DNA of 64,000 nt from Orenia metallireducens (GTDB lineage Bacteria; Bacillota; Halanaerobiia; Halobacteroidales; Halobacteroidaceae), in assembly GCF_003001995.1 (NCBI RefSeq), contig NZ_PVNB01000004.1, forward strand, positions 62,001 to 126,000, written 5' to 3'. Made by a program: the position numbers and the translations under genes. Shown in pieces: positions 36,233 to 45,148 of this stretch (position 1 is the stretch's first letter; every line of letters begins with the position of its first letter). The notes beneath the pieces were generated by a model. That model had not been told where the DNA came from, made no database searches, and saw nothing but the letters and a program-made list of their open reading frames with translations.

Positions 36233-37600
36233 ATGCTCGATACTATTATGAATTATATTTTGAATCTTGAGGTTTATGTTATGCTACCTATTGTTATGTT
36301 TATTGTCAGTTTAATTATACAGATACCAATTAAGCAGGCGATGAAGCATGCATTGACTTTAGGTATAGGATTTATTGGTATCTTTATGACCTTAGATCAT
36401 TTTGTGGCTAAGATTGCTCCTGTAATTGAGCAAGTAGTTGAGCAGACAGGGAGTGATTTGACTGTTTTAGATGTAGGTTGGCCTCCTTTAGCTGCAGCAG
36501 CCTGGTCATTTAAGATTGCACCGATCTTGATGGTTGTTTTTATTGTTATCAATATAATTATGTTGTGGTTGAAATTAACCAATACCTTTAATATTGATAT
36601 CTGGAATTTTTGGCATTTTCTCTTTACAGGACAGTTGGTTTATGCTATGTCAGAAGATCTGACCCTCTCAATAATCTCTAGCATTACCTGTATGATCATA
36701 ACTATAAAGCTAGCAGATTGGAGTGCTGAAGCTACAGAAGAATTTTCAGGTATTAAAGGAATTTCTATCAGTACTTTATCTGCGACAGCATATTATCCAA
36801 TTGCCTTAGTTACAGATAAAGTAATCGAAAGGATACCCAAAATAAATCGGATTAATGGTAACCCTGAGCATATACAAAAAAGATTAGGCTTTTTTGGTGA
36901 ACCGATGTTTATTGGTCTATTATTAGGAATAGGGTTAGGTGTTATTGCTGGCTATGATTTAAAGGAAGTAGCCGATTTAGCTATCAATATTGCAGCTGTT
37001 GTATTTATATTACCTAGAATGGCTGGAATTTTAGGAGAGGGTTTAATACCTATATCAACAGGGGCTAAAAATTATCTGCTCGATAAATTCCCTAGTATGG
37101 AGGATGCTCGGATTGGTATGGATTTGGCTGTTTTAATTGGCTATCCAGCAGTTATTGTATCGGGGATTATTTTGATGCCAATTGCGTTAATACTTGCGGT
37201 CTTATTACCTGGGATAAGATTTATTCCCCTTGCTGACCTACCAAATATGATAGGTGCAGTAACTTTAGTTGTTGTGGCAACTAGAGGGAATTTATTCAGA
37301 GCTGTTATTGCATTTATTCCTATTATAATTGGTAAATTATATATAGCCTCTGCAATGGCAGGTACTTATACCAATTTACTAGATAAAGCGGGGATTGTTA
37401 TCAGTCAATATAAAGGTAATATAACCTCTTTTTTAGATGGAGGCAATCTATTTAGAGTCTACTGGGTATACTTATTCCAAGGAAATCTATGGGCTATAGG
37501 GATCTTACCCATATTCTCTTTGTTGATCTATATTACTTGGAAAGAGTATAAGAAGAGAAATGATAATTTAGACAATGCTTTTTCCAAACTTGAATATTAG
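36233..37600 (+). CDS. Orphan PTS galactitol-type EIIC permease
   Basis: A 455-residue polytopic membrane protein matching the galactitol PTS EIIC family: WPPLAAAAWSFKIAPILMVV, LKLTNTFNIDIWNFWHFLF and SMEDARIGMDLAVLIGYPA. EIIC carries the sugar across the membrane and needs EIIA and EIIB for phosphorylation; neither is encoded nearby. The HPr gene at 53 kb could supply phosphate if EIIA/B exist elsewhere. As an unlinked EIIC it might also be a non-PTS transporter of this superfamily. An AAAGGAATAA site precedes ATG 36233. Confidence 0.88.
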   Translation: MLDTIMNYILNLEVYVMLPIVMFIVSLIIQIPIKQAMKHALTLGIGFIGIFMTLDHFVAKIAPVIEQVVEQTGSDLTVLDVGWPPLAAAAWSFKIAPILMVVFIVINIIMLWLKLTNTFNIDIWNFWHFLFTGQLVYAMSEDLTLSIISSITCMIITIKLADWSAEATEEFSGIKGISISTLSATAYYPIALVTDKVIERIPKINRINGNPEHIQKRLGFFGEPMFIGLLLGIGLGVIAGYDLKEVADLAINIAAVVFILPRMAGILGEGLIPISTGAKNYLLDKFPSMEDARIGMDLAVLIGYPAVIVSGIILMPIALILAVLLPGIRFIPLADLPNMIGAVTLVVVATRGNLFRAVIAFIPIIIGKLYIASAMAGTYTNLLDKAGIVISQYKGNITSFLDGGNLFRVYWVYLFQGNLWAIGILPIFSLLIYITWKEYKKRNDNLDNAFSKLEY

Positions 37601-37758
37601 AGTTTTAATAATTTTCTATAATATTGAAGTGAGTAGTGCCTTGTGATATAATGAATAATTAGTTAAATAATCAAGTCTAGTTAATAGTTAAAAGGGCTTT
37701 TGGCTATTAACTATCATACTATAAACTGTCTACTATATAATGAAGGGATGTGAAAAAA

Positions 37759-38046
37759 GTGAAAATCAATAAGGAAACTGTTGAGAAGGTTGCCCATTTA
37801 GCAAGATTAGAGGTAAGTGAAGATGAGAAAGAGCTCTTTGCTCATCAGTTAAGTGATATTTTAGACCATGCTGAGAAATTAAATGAGCTTGATACTGAGG
37901 ATATAGCTCCAACGGCTCATGCTCTACCAATTCAGAATGTATTTAGAAAAGATGAGGTTAGAGCTTCGCTTGACCGAGAAGCTGTTTTAGCTAACGCTCC
38001 TCAAAAGGATGAGGGCATGTTCAAAGTGCCACAAATCGTAGATTAA
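37759..38046 (+). CDS. gatC: Asp/Glu-tRNA amidotransferase subunit C
   Basis: A 95-residue subunit of the GatCAB complex that converts Glu-tRNA(Gln) (and Asp-tRNA(Asn)) to the amide form. VEKVAHLARLEVSEDEKELF, then LDTEDIAPTAHAL and the C-terminal MFKVPQIVD are typical. The GTG at 37759 is preferred because the AAGGGA sequence at 37743-37748 is about 10 bases upstream; the GTG at 37750 is too close to it. It is the first gene of gatC-gatA-gatB, preceded by a TAGTTAATAGTT / AACTATTAACT-like hairpin. Confidence 0.93.
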   Translation: MKINKETVEKVAHLARLEVSEDEKELFAHQLSDILDHAEKLNELDTEDIAPTAHALPIQNVFRKDEVRASLDREAVLANAPQKDEGMFKVPQIVD

Positions 38047-38083
38047 TTAGCTGCTGGCTATTAGCCAAAAGCTAGAAGCTAAA
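38046..38083. repeat. Hairpin between gatC and gatA
   Basis: TTAGCTGCTGGCTATTAGCC is followed by AAAAGCTAGAAGCTAA, forming nested short stems. It lies inside the operon and has no T-run, so it is not a terminator. Confidence 0.5.
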
Positions 38084-38101
38084 AATAAGGAGGGAAATAA
38101 T

Positions 38102-39559
38102 ATGGAACTTTACCAATTAACTGCTCATCAGTTACATGAGAAGTTAGTGAATAAAGAGGTTACTGCTAGAGAGATTACAGAATCTATATATAATAGAATT
38201 GAAGCAGTTGAAAAAGATGTAAAAGCTTACATAACTTTAACAAAGGAAGATGCTTTAAAGCAGGCTGATAAGGTCGATGAGAAGATAGCTAATGGAGAAG
38301 AAATTGCTCCATTAGCAGGAATCCCAATTGCAATTAAAGACAATATGTCTACTGAGGGGGTTAAGACTACTTGTGCTTCTCAAATATTGCATAATTATAA
38401 ACCACCTTATGATGCTACAGTGATTAAGAAATTAGTAGCAGAAGATTACATTATGGTAGGTAAGACCAATATGGATGAATTTGCGATGGGGTCTTCTACT
38501 GAAAATTCTGGATTTAGTAAGACAGCAAATCCTTGGGATTTAACAAGGGTACCAGGAGGCTCTAGTGGTGGTTCTGCTGCTGCAGTAGCTGCGGGAGAGG
38601 CTATTATCTCTTTAGGTTCAGATACAGGAGGATCTATTAGACAACCTGCTGCTTTCTGTGGTGTAGTAGGATTAAAGCCAACTTATGGACTAGTCTCTCG
38701 TTATGGATTGGTAGCCTTTGCTTCTTCTTTAGATCAGATTGGTCCATTCTCAAAGGATATAACCGATTGTGCTATCGCTTTAAATTATATTGCTGGTCAT
38801 GATGAATTTGATTCTACTTCTGCCAATAGAGAAGTACCAGATTACACAGCAAGTTTAAATCAAGATATTGCAGGAATGAAGATAGGTGTACCAAGTGAAT
38901 ACTTTGGTGATGGAATCGACCAAGAGGTTAAAGATGCGGTTTGGGCTGCAATCAAGAAGCTAGAAGAGTTAGGTGCAGAGTATGAAGAGGTATCACTACC
39001 CCATACTGATTATGCACTATCTGCATATTATCTAATTGCTCCAGCAGAAGCTAGTTCTAACTTAGCCCGTTATGATGGGGTCCGTTATGGTTTAAGAAGT
39101 GAAGAGGCAAAAGGGTTAGTTGAGATGTATAAAAATACTCGCCAAGAAGGATTTGGTGATGAGGTTAAGCGTAGAATCATGCTAGGAACTTATGCTTTAA
39201 GTTCTGGTTACTATGATGCTTATTATAAGAAGGCTCAGAAGGTAAGAACTTTGGTTAAGCAAGACTTTGACAAAGCCTTTGAAAAGTATGATGTCTTAAT
39301 TTCACCAACAACTCCAACTACCTCCTTTAAAGCAGGGGCTAAAAAGGATCCATTAGAGATGTATCTATCAGATATTTGTACTATACCAATTAACCTAGCA
39401 GGTATCCCTGCATTGTCTATGCCTTGTGGATTAGACAGTAATGGATTACCGATTGGACTACAAATTATGGGTAATCACTTTGGAGAAGAGAAGATTTTAC
39501 AGGTTGCACATGCCTTTGAACAAGCAACTGATTTCCATAAGAAGCAAGCTAGTTTATAA
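38102..39559 (+). CDS. gatA: Asp/Glu-tRNA amidotransferase subunit A
   Basis: A 485-residue amidase-signature glutaminase subunit that releases ammonia for GatB. The catalytic Ser-cisSer-Lys triad is visible: Lys in IPIAIKDN, Ser in [16 protein letters not shown] and cis-Ser/Ser in [14 protein letters not shown]. The C-terminal [20 protein letters not shown] is family typical. The length is normal. AAGGAGGG precedes the ATG. Confidence 0.97.
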   Translation: MELYQLTAHQLHEKLVNKEVTAREITESIYNRIEAVEKDVKAYITLTKEDALKQADKVDEKIANGEEIAPLAGIPIAIKDNMSTEGVKTTCASQILHNYKPPYDATVIKKLVAEDYIMVGKTNMDEFAMGSSTENSGFSKTANPWDLTRVPGGSSGGSAAAVAAGEAIISLGSDTGGSIRQPAAFCGVVGLKPTYGLVSRYGLVAFASSLDQIGPFSKDITDCAIALNYIAGHDEFDSTSANREVPDYTASLNQDIAGMKIGVPSEYFGDGIDQEVKDAVWAAIKKLEELGAEYEEVSLPHTDYALSAYYLIAPAEASSNLARYDGVRYGLRSEEAKGLVEMYKNTRQEGFGDEVKRRIMLGTYALSSGYYDAYYKKAQKVRTLVKQDFDKAFEKYDVLISPTTPTTSFKAGAKKDPLEMYLSDICTIPINLAGIPALSMPCGLDSNGLPIGLQIMGNHFGEEKILQVAHAFEQATDFHKKQASL

Positions 39560-39652
39560 TTAGCTACTAGGTTCTAGTTCTTAGCTTTTAGCAAATTCAA
39601 TAATTATTTTTAAGCTGATTGCTAATAGCTGACAGCTAACAGCTAAAATAAC
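39560..39652. repeat. Hairpin repeat between gatA and gatB
   Basis: TAGCTACTAGGTTCTAGTTC and TTAGCTTTTAGC are answered by GCTGATTGCTAATAGCTGAC and AGCTAACAGCTAAAA in inverted orientation. It is built from TAGCT/AGCTA words like the gatC-gatA hairpin, suggesting the same repeat family spread within the operon. Confidence 0.55.
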
Positions 39653-39665
39653 GGAGGTGTAATAA

Positions 39666-41117
39666 ATGTTAGACGGATATGAGATGACCGTTGGATTAGA
39701 GATCCACGTTCAATTAGATACAGATACAAAGATTTTCTGTGGTTGTAAGAATGAATTTGGAGCAGAACCAAATCATCACACTTGTCCAATCTGTTTGGGC
39801 TTACCAGGAACATTACCAGTTTTAAATGAGAAAGCAGTAGAATACATAGTGAAAGCAGGACTTGCTTTAAATTGTGAGATCAATACCTTTAGTAAATTTG
39901 ACCGTAAGAATTACTTTTATGCTGATTTACCAAAGGCTTATCAGATATCTCAATTTGATCTACCCTTCTGTGAAGATGGACATGTTATGATTCAGCTTGA
40001 AGATGAGACAGAGATGAAGATTGGTATTACTCGAATCCATTTAGAGGAGGATGCAGGTAAATTAAATCATGCTGGTGAAGGTATAGCTAGCTCTGACTCT
40101 AGTTTGGTGGATTATAACCGTGTAGGTACTCCATTAATTGAGATTGTAAGTGAACCAGATATTCACTCCCCAGAACAAGCTATTGCTTATCTAAAGAAGA
40201 TTAAGAGTATTTTAGAGTATATTGGAGTTTCTGATTGTGATATGTCTCAAGGATCGATGAGAGCAGATGTCAATATCTCTGTAGCTCCTACAGGTTCTGA
40301 TGAATTGGGAACTAGAACAGAGCTGAAGAATATGAACTCCTTTAAAGCTATCGAGAAAGCTTTAAAGTATGAGCCAAAGCGTCAGATTAAGGTTTTAGAA
40401 TCTGGTGGAGAGATTATTCAAGGTACTCTGACTTGGGATGATGAGGCAGGAAAGACGATTCCAATGAGAAGTAAAGAAGAGGCCCATGATTATCGTTACT
40501 TCCCTGAGCCAGATTTGGTACCTGTTATTGTAGAGCAAGAATGGGTAGATGGTATTGAAGATAGTCTTCCTGAACTGCCAGATGCTCGCCAGAAGAGATA
40601 TGTAGAAGAGTTGGGTATTCCAGAATATGATGCAATGGTCATTACTGCTGATAGAGAGATGGCTGACTTCTTTGAAGCAGTTGTAAAAGAGCATAATGAT
40701 GCTAAAGCTATCAGTAACTGGATAATGGGTGACTTCTCAAGACTGTTAAATGAAGAGTCAATTACAATTGCAGAGGTTAAATTCAAGCCAGCAGATCTAG
40801 CTCAGATGCTAAAATTAATGGATGAAGGAACAATCTCAAGTAAGATTGCTAAGACTGTTTTTGAAGAGATGTTTGCTACAGGTAAAAACCCAGATACAAT
40901 TGTGGAAGAGAAGGGTCTAAAACAGATCAGTGATACCAGTGAATTAGAAAAGATTATCGATCAAGTTATTGCTGATAACCAAAGTGCTTTAGAGGATTAC
41001 CGTGGAGGTAATAAGAATGTATTTGGATTCTTCATTGGTCAGACGATGAAAGCTACTCGTGGAAAAGCAAATCCAGGAATGGTTAATAAGATATTAAAGG
41101 AAAAATTAGAGGGATAA
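39666..41117 (+). CDS. gatB: Asp/Glu-tRNA amidotransferase subunit B
   Basis: A 483-residue kinase/transamidase subunit that phosphorylates the mischarged tRNA acyl group and amidates it. GLEIHVQL, the zinc-binding CGC...HTCPICLGLPGTLPVLN, RKNYFYADLPKAYQISQFD and SQGSMRADVNISV are all present; the C-terminal YqeY-like tail domain ends PGMVNKILKEKL. Full length. It ends the gat operon at a bidirectional terminator. Confidence 0.97.
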   Translation: MLDGYEMTVGLEIHVQLDTDTKIFCGCKNEFGAEPNHHTCPICLGLPGTLPVLNEKAVEYIVKAGLALNCEINTFSKFDRKNYFYADLPKAYQISQFDLPFCEDGHVMIQLEDETEMKIGITRIHLEEDAGKLNHAGEGIASSDSSLVDYNRVGTPLIEIVSEPDIHSPEQAIAYLKKIKSILEYIGVSDCDMSQGSMRADVNISVAPTGSDELGTRTELKNMNSFKAIEKALKYEPKRQIKVLESGGEIIQGTLTWDDEAGKTIPMRSKEEAHDYRYFPEPDLVPVIVEQEWVDGIEDSLPELPDARQKRYVEELGIPEYDAMVITADREMADFFEAVVKEHNDAKAISNWIMGDFSRLLNEESITIAEVKFKPADLAQMLKLMDEGTISSKIAKTVFEEMFATGKNPDTIVEEKGLKQISDTSELEKIIDQVIADNQSALEDYRGGNKNVFGFFIGQTMKATRGKANPGMVNKILKEKLEG

Positions 41118-41158
41118 TAATAAAAGGCTGTCACCTAGGTGACAGCCTTTTATTATTA
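41115..41158. terminator. Bidirectional terminator between gatB and citrate synthase
   Basis: A 44-bp perfect palindrome centred on CCTAGG (AAAAGGCTGTCACC arms), between convergent genes. Confidence 0.95.
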
Positions 41159-41162
41159 ATTT

Positions 41163-42413
41163 TTATCTTCTTTTATCTGTTTTTATGTGTCTGAGGTCTA
41201 AGCCTTTATATAATTGCTTTGGTCTAAATATTGCACTTTTTGATTCGATATTCTCTAGCCAATGAGCAGCCCAGCCCATAATTCTTCCTAAAGCAAAGAT
41301 AGTTGTGAAGTAACTTGGCTCAATATTCATTGCTTTAAGAATCAATCCTGACCAGAAATCTACATTTGGGTAGATACCCTTATTGCCGAACCTATTTAGA
41401 GCAAACTCTTCAACGCCTTGAGCAATCTTATATAAGTTATCTAAATGCTTGTCTATTCCAAAAGGATTATCTTCATTGAAGATTTTAGGCAATAATTGAT
41501 TTTTAAAGTAGACTCCACGAGGATCATAGGTCTTATAAACTCGATGACCTATACCCATTATCTTCTCTTTCTCAGCTATCTTATTTTCAATATAAGCCTC
41601 TACATTTTCAGGTGAGCCAATCTCTTCTAACATTCTAATCACCTTTTCATTAGCCCCACCATGAAGTGGTCCTGATAGTGAATTGATAGCTGAGGAGATC
41701 GAAGCAAAGATACTTGCATGGGAAGATCCCACAGCCCTTACTGAGAAGGTGCTATTATTAATAGTATGATCAGCGTGTAAAATTAATAACTGTTCAAATA
41801 TATCTACTAAGTCCTTATTTTTAGCTGATTTCTCATCAAGACAATATAAAGCATAGTGAGCAAAAGAATCAAATTCTTTTCCTTGAGCAAAGTTAGGGTC
41901 TTTGGTTCTATATACACCAATTAATGTAGGTAGCTTTGCTATTAAGCGGATAGCCCTTTGTATATTCTCTTTTTGGTTTTTAATGTTAAAAGATGTTGGG
42001 TCACTACCTTGTAGCAATAGTACACTAATGCTGAGCATATACATAGGATGTAAATTCTTATCCATATGTGCAATTGAATTAGCTATGCTTCTATCTATAT
42101 CTTTGTAGCAAAGAAACTCTTCTCTTAACTCATCTCTTTGCTCTTTAGTCGGTAGATCTTCTTTAAGTAAGAGGTAGCAGACATCTTCATAGCTACAGTG
42201 TTCTGCTAATTCTTCTGCTGGATATCCTCTAAAAGTAAGTACTCCTTCTTCTCCATCAATATTACTAATCTTGGATTCAACAATCGGTATTCCTTTAAGT
42301 CCTGGGAAATAACCCTTATCAAATAAAGTAACCATTATCTCTGAGTACTCTTTTTTTATTCTCTCTTCTGTAATATTACAAAAGCATAGACATTCATTTA
42401 TTCTCTCTAACAT
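41163..42413 (-). CDS. gltA: Citrate synthase
   Basis: A 416-residue enzyme condensing acetyl-CoA and oxaloacetate. Catalytic segments are visible: HADHTINNSTFSVRAVGSSH (His), LSGPLHGGANEKV (second His) and MGIGHRVYKTYDPRG, with the catalytic Asp in YPNVDFWSGLI. An N-terminal ~30-residue extension (LERINECLCFCNITEE) precedes the conserved GLKGIPIVESKIS. AAAGGAG lies upstream of the ATG. The divergent neighbour is isocitrate dehydrogenase, so the pair probably feeds 2-oxoglutarate and glutamate synthesis rather than a full cycle; aconitase is not in the window. Confidence 0.95.
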   Translation of the reverse strand: MLERINECLCFCNITEERIKKEYSEIMVTLFDKGYFPGLKGIPIVESKISNIDGEEGVLTFRGYPAEELAEHCSYEDVCYLLLKEDLPTKEQRDELREEFLCYKDIDRSIANSIAHMDKNLHPMYMLSISVLLLQGSDPTSFNIKNQKENIQRAIRLIAKLPTLIGVYRTKDPNFAQGKEFDSFAHYALYCLDEKSAKNKDLVDIFEQLLILHADHTINNSTFSVRAVGSSHASIFASISSAINSLSGPLHGGANEKVIRMLEEIGSPENVEAYIENKIAEKEKIMGIGHRVYKTYDPRGVYFKNQLLPKIFNEDNPFGIDKHLDNLYKIAQGVEEFALNRFGNKGIYPNVDFWSGLILKAMNIEPSYFTTIFALGRIMGWAAHWLENIESKSAIFRPKQLYKGLDLRHIKTDKRR

Positions 42414-42573
42414 AATAACAACTCCTTTACTACTCTGCTTCTTTTTTCATTAAACTCTTAGATTTAATCCTAACATATATGAAAATTATTTATGAATATA
42501 TACTGATTATATAGTCGCTTTAATTATAAATATACTTTCTAAAGAATAAATACAAATTAAGTATAGTGTTATT

Positions 42574-42602
42574 ATACTATCACATTTTTAACTTTTTGAC
42601 AA
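42574..42602 (-). promoter_or_regulatory. Possible promoter of citrate synthase
   Basis: Read on the minus strand, TTGTCA (42602-42597), a 17-bp spacer and TAGTAT (42579-42574). It is a moderate match in the 42414-42846 divergent gap. Confidence 0.45.
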
Positions 42603-42717
42603 CTATATATGATTTTAGGCGCTATATAGCTTATATAGTCTACTATTCTCTTTGATTAAAGATTATCAAGCAAATACAGGGAGTTAAGACTTGAATAGCT
42701 ATCTAGGCAAGGTCTAA

Positions 42718-42746
42718 TTGACAAATAGTTGATTAGTAGGTATAAT
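42718..42746 (+). promoter_or_regulatory. Promoter of isocitrate dehydrogenase
   Basis: TTGACA at 42718-42723, a 17-bp spacer and TATAAT at 42741-42746, an exact consensus match. A ~95-base leader follows with no hairpin I can support. Confidence 0.85.
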
Positions 42747-42846
42747 AATGATGGGATTGTTTATGCCAATTTAATTTCATCTTAAGTGAGTAAGTTTATG
42801 CATGTTTATACAATAAATTAATAAAAGTAGTGAGGAGTGAGGATTA

Positions 42847-43866
42847 ATGTATGATGTAACTTTGATACCTGGTGATGGAATTGGACCAGAGATTACTAAA
42901 TCAATTCGTGAAATTATAGAAGCAACAGGTGTTAAGATTAATTGGGAGATAGTCAATGCTGGAGAAGGTGTAATGGATCAATATGGGACACCTTTGCCTG
43001 AAGAGGTATTAGAATCAGTTAAGAAGAATAAGGTTGCTTTAAAAGGACCTATTACTACTCCTGTAGGTAGTGGATTTAGAAGTGTAAATGTTGCTATTAG
43101 ACAGAAGTTAGATTTATATGTCAACCTAAGACCGGCTAAGACTATGAAGGGTGCTCCAACTAAGTTTGAAAATCTAGACGTCGTTATCTTTAGAGAGAAT
43201 ACAGAAGGATTATATGCAGGAATTGAGCATATGGTCGGTGATGATGCTGCTGAGAGTATTAAGATTATTACTCGTAAAGCTTCAGAGAGAATTGTTAGAG
43301 CTGCCTTTGAGTATGCTAAAGAGAATAATCGTAAAAAGGTAACTGCTGTACATAAAGCAAATATCTTAAAGCTAAGTGATGGATTATTTAAAGCTGTTGC
43401 TGAAGAGGTAGCTAAAGATTACCCTGAAATTGAATTTGATAATAAGATCGTTGATAATATGTGTATGCAGCTAGTCCAATATCCTGAAAACTATGATGTA
43501 TTGGTATTACCTAACCTTTATGGTGATATTGTTTCAGATCTTTGTGCTGGATTAATTGGAGGTTTAGGATTGACTCCAGGTGCTAATTTAAATGATGAGC
43601 TTGCTGTTTTTGAGGCTGTTCATGGTTCAGCTCCAGATATAGCAGGAGAAAATAAGGCAAATCCTATTGCGTTATTGTTATCTGCTTGCATGATGTTAAA
43701 CCATTTAGGGGAAAAGGAAGCAGCTTCTGCAATTGAAGAAGCTGTAGCAGCGATACTGGCTGAAGGTAAGGTATTAACTGGAGATTTAGGTGGTAATGCT
43801 AGTACTACAGAGATAACTGCTGAAATTATCAAAAAGGTTAAAGAGAATTTAGAAAAGACTGCTTAA
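42847..43866 (+). CDS. NAD-type isocitrate dehydrogenase (beta-decarboxylating dehydrogenase family)
   Basis: A 339-residue isocitrate/isopropylmalate dehydrogenase family enzyme. [14 protein letters not shown], substrate-binding [30 protein letters not shown], the catalytic K/D pair in [13 protein letters not shown] and [20 protein letters not shown] are present. The R[13 protein letters not shown] and ENTEGLYAG forms favour isocitrate over isopropylmalate, and the D in the [15 protein letters not shown] region favours NAD. The gene is divergent from citrate synthase, supporting the call. A palindromic terminator follows. Confidence 0.9.
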   Translation: MYDVTLIPGDGIGPEITKSIREIIEATGVKINWEIVNAGEGVMDQYGTPLPEEVLESVKKNKVALKGPITTPVGSGFRSVNVAIRQKLDLYVNLRPAKTMKGAPTKFENLDVVIFRENTEGLYAGIEHMVGDDAAESIKIITRKASERIVRAAFEYAKENNRKKVTAVHKANILKLSDGLFKAVAEEVAKDYPEIEFDNKIVDNMCMQLVQYPENYDVLVLPNLYGDIVSDLCAGLIGGLGLTPGANLNDELAVFEAVHGSAPDIAGENKANPIALLLSACMMLNHLGEKEAASAIEEAVAAILAEGKVLTGDLGGNASTTEITAEIIKKVKENLEKTA

Positions 43867-43876
43867 TAATAAATTA

Positions 43877-43914
43877 AATAATAAGACCTCTGCTTAAGCA
43901 GAGGTCTTATTATT
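43877..43914. terminator. Terminator after isocitrate dehydrogenase
   Basis: A 38-bp perfect palindrome with AAGACCTCTGCTT arms and AATAAT/ATTATT ends; it could also stop the minus-strand gene that ends at 44007. Confidence 0.92.
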
Positions 43915-44006
43915 ACTTAGCCGAAAAATATAGATTTTTAAAAATTATAAATTTATTTTTTACTAGTTTTATCTATATAAACATATTTTAATACAACACA
44001 AAATTT

Positions 44007-44546
44007 CTAATTAGCCAGTGAGTATCTACGAGAGATATTTAGTAAGTAGTCTTGAGATAAAGTCATATTATGAATGATTAAATTTGATAGTAGATCTGAT
44101 TTAGTAGAATTATTATCTTCCAAAGGAGCTATCAGCTTTTTAGCTACTTTTTTAATAGAGTTAAGTTTTCTTTTTTCATTACTATTTTCATAGAAATTAA
44201 TCAAAGCTTTTGTTTCTTTGTATAGCTTATTTAAGTATTCATCTGTATCTCCTTTTAAGTTATATTGTTTTATATAATAATCTACAATGTAAGTAGCAAA
44301 ATTGTGGGTGATATTTTCTATAGCTGCTGAGTTTATATTTATATCGTTATTACGAGTGGCTAATAAATAGCTAAAGAAATAGCTACAGTTTAAGATAAAG
44401 TCAAAATCTGATTCTCTAGTATTAGTTAAATTTAGAACAGCCAACTTCTTATCGCTCTCTTCTCTAATAAGTTTTATCAATTCATCTGCTACCTCTGAAC
44501 ACTTAATTACATTAGATTTAAACAACTTTTTAAATAATTTACTCAT
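44007..44546 (-). CDS. Hypothetical helical protein
   Basis: 179 residues, predicted almost entirely helical, cytosolic, with no signal peptide or TM segment. The N terminus is basic (SKLFKKLFKSNVIKC) and the rest alternates charged and hydrophobic helices (NCSYFFSYLLATRNNDININ, ATYIVDYYIKQYN). I recognise no family. GGGGGAAAAATT precedes the ATG. Its upstream region (44589-44670) can fold into a closed stem-loop and is listed separately as a possible structured leader. Confidence 0.7.
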   Translation of the reverse strand: MSKLFKKLFKSNVIKCSEVADELIKLIREESDKKLAVLNLTNTRESDFDFILNCSYFFSYLLATRNNDININSAAIENITHNFATYIVDYYIKQYNLKGDTDEYLNKLYKETKALINFYENSNEKRKLNSIKKVAKKLIAPLEDNNSTKSDLLSNLIIHNMTLSQDYLLNISRRYSLAN

Positions 44547-44588
44547 AATTTTTCCCCCTAATCTTCTTTATAAGATAAGTTCCTTTTC

Positions 44589-44672
44589 CAGTAAGAAATA
44601 TAGGGTGGGTTCACCATTAGCTCCATATAATCCAGGTGACCAGTTAGAGATTATATTTCATCGCCCCTTTTT
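44589..44672 (-). ncRNA. Possible structured 5' leader of the helical protein gene
   Basis: On the minus strand GAAATATA near 44670 pairs with TATATTTC near 44605, enclosing CTGGTCACC and GGTGAACCCACC, which form a second helix (GGTCACC / GGTGAACC with one bulge), and an alternative ATAATC / GATTAT pairing. It is preceded by GGGGCGAT. I compared it with the riboswitch classes I remember and found no match. It is unassigned and may be incidental. Confidence 0.35.
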
Positions 44673-44812
44673 TATTATTTACCTTTTATTTGTATTTATA
44701 CTATTATAACGGTGAAGAGGTTTTAAAGCAACAGATAAATTACAACACTATCTGTTTTTTAGCTACAATTAATTTGCAAAAGAATAAATAAACCCTAAAA
44801 TTCTTTACAATG

Positions 44813-44962
44813 TTATTTGTTTTGAAGACATTTTAATAGCCTTAATTGCTCTATTCTTGCATTTAGTTTAAACTTTTCTTTAGTGTCTTTGCTCTTCTTT
44901 CTTTCCCAAGTCAATTCTTGAATGAGTTTCTCGATATTGTCTATAGTTTCTTTTCTGAGCAT
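44813..44962 (-). CDS. 49-residue charged helical peptide
   Basis: AAAGGAG at about 44970-44976 precedes ATG 44962-44960 on the minus strand; the frame runs 49 codons to TAA at 44815-44813. The product (starting LRKETIDNIEKLIQELTWER) is a single long amphipathic helix rich in Lys, Glu and Leu, able to form a coiled coil. No Spo0E signature (SxxLD) is present and I recognise no family. The ribosome site and codon content support a real gene. Confidence 0.6.
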   Translation of the reverse strand: MLRKETIDNIEKLIQELTWERKKSKDTKEKFKLNARIEQLRLLKCLQNK

Positions 44963-45148
44963 TTTATCACTCCTTTAAGCAGGTAAGTTCTTTTTTATAT
45001 AGAAAATAGAATCATAGCTAAAAACTTAGCTAATGCTATCAATGTTAGTGGTTTATATGATCTTATAACCATAAATTTAATTGACCTAATAATGTATATG
45101 CTTAAGATCAAGAAAATATAATAATAATTTTATTAAGGAGCGAGATTA

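Noticed and set aside
40395-40786. Long minus-strand ORFs opposite gatB
   Set aside because: They are antisense shadows of a well-conserved gatB, with no ribosome site and Ser/Leu-rich composition typical of reverse frames.
44813-44962. The 49-residue peptide as a Spo0E-type phosphatase
   Set aside because: Size fits but the conserved SxxLD motif is absent.
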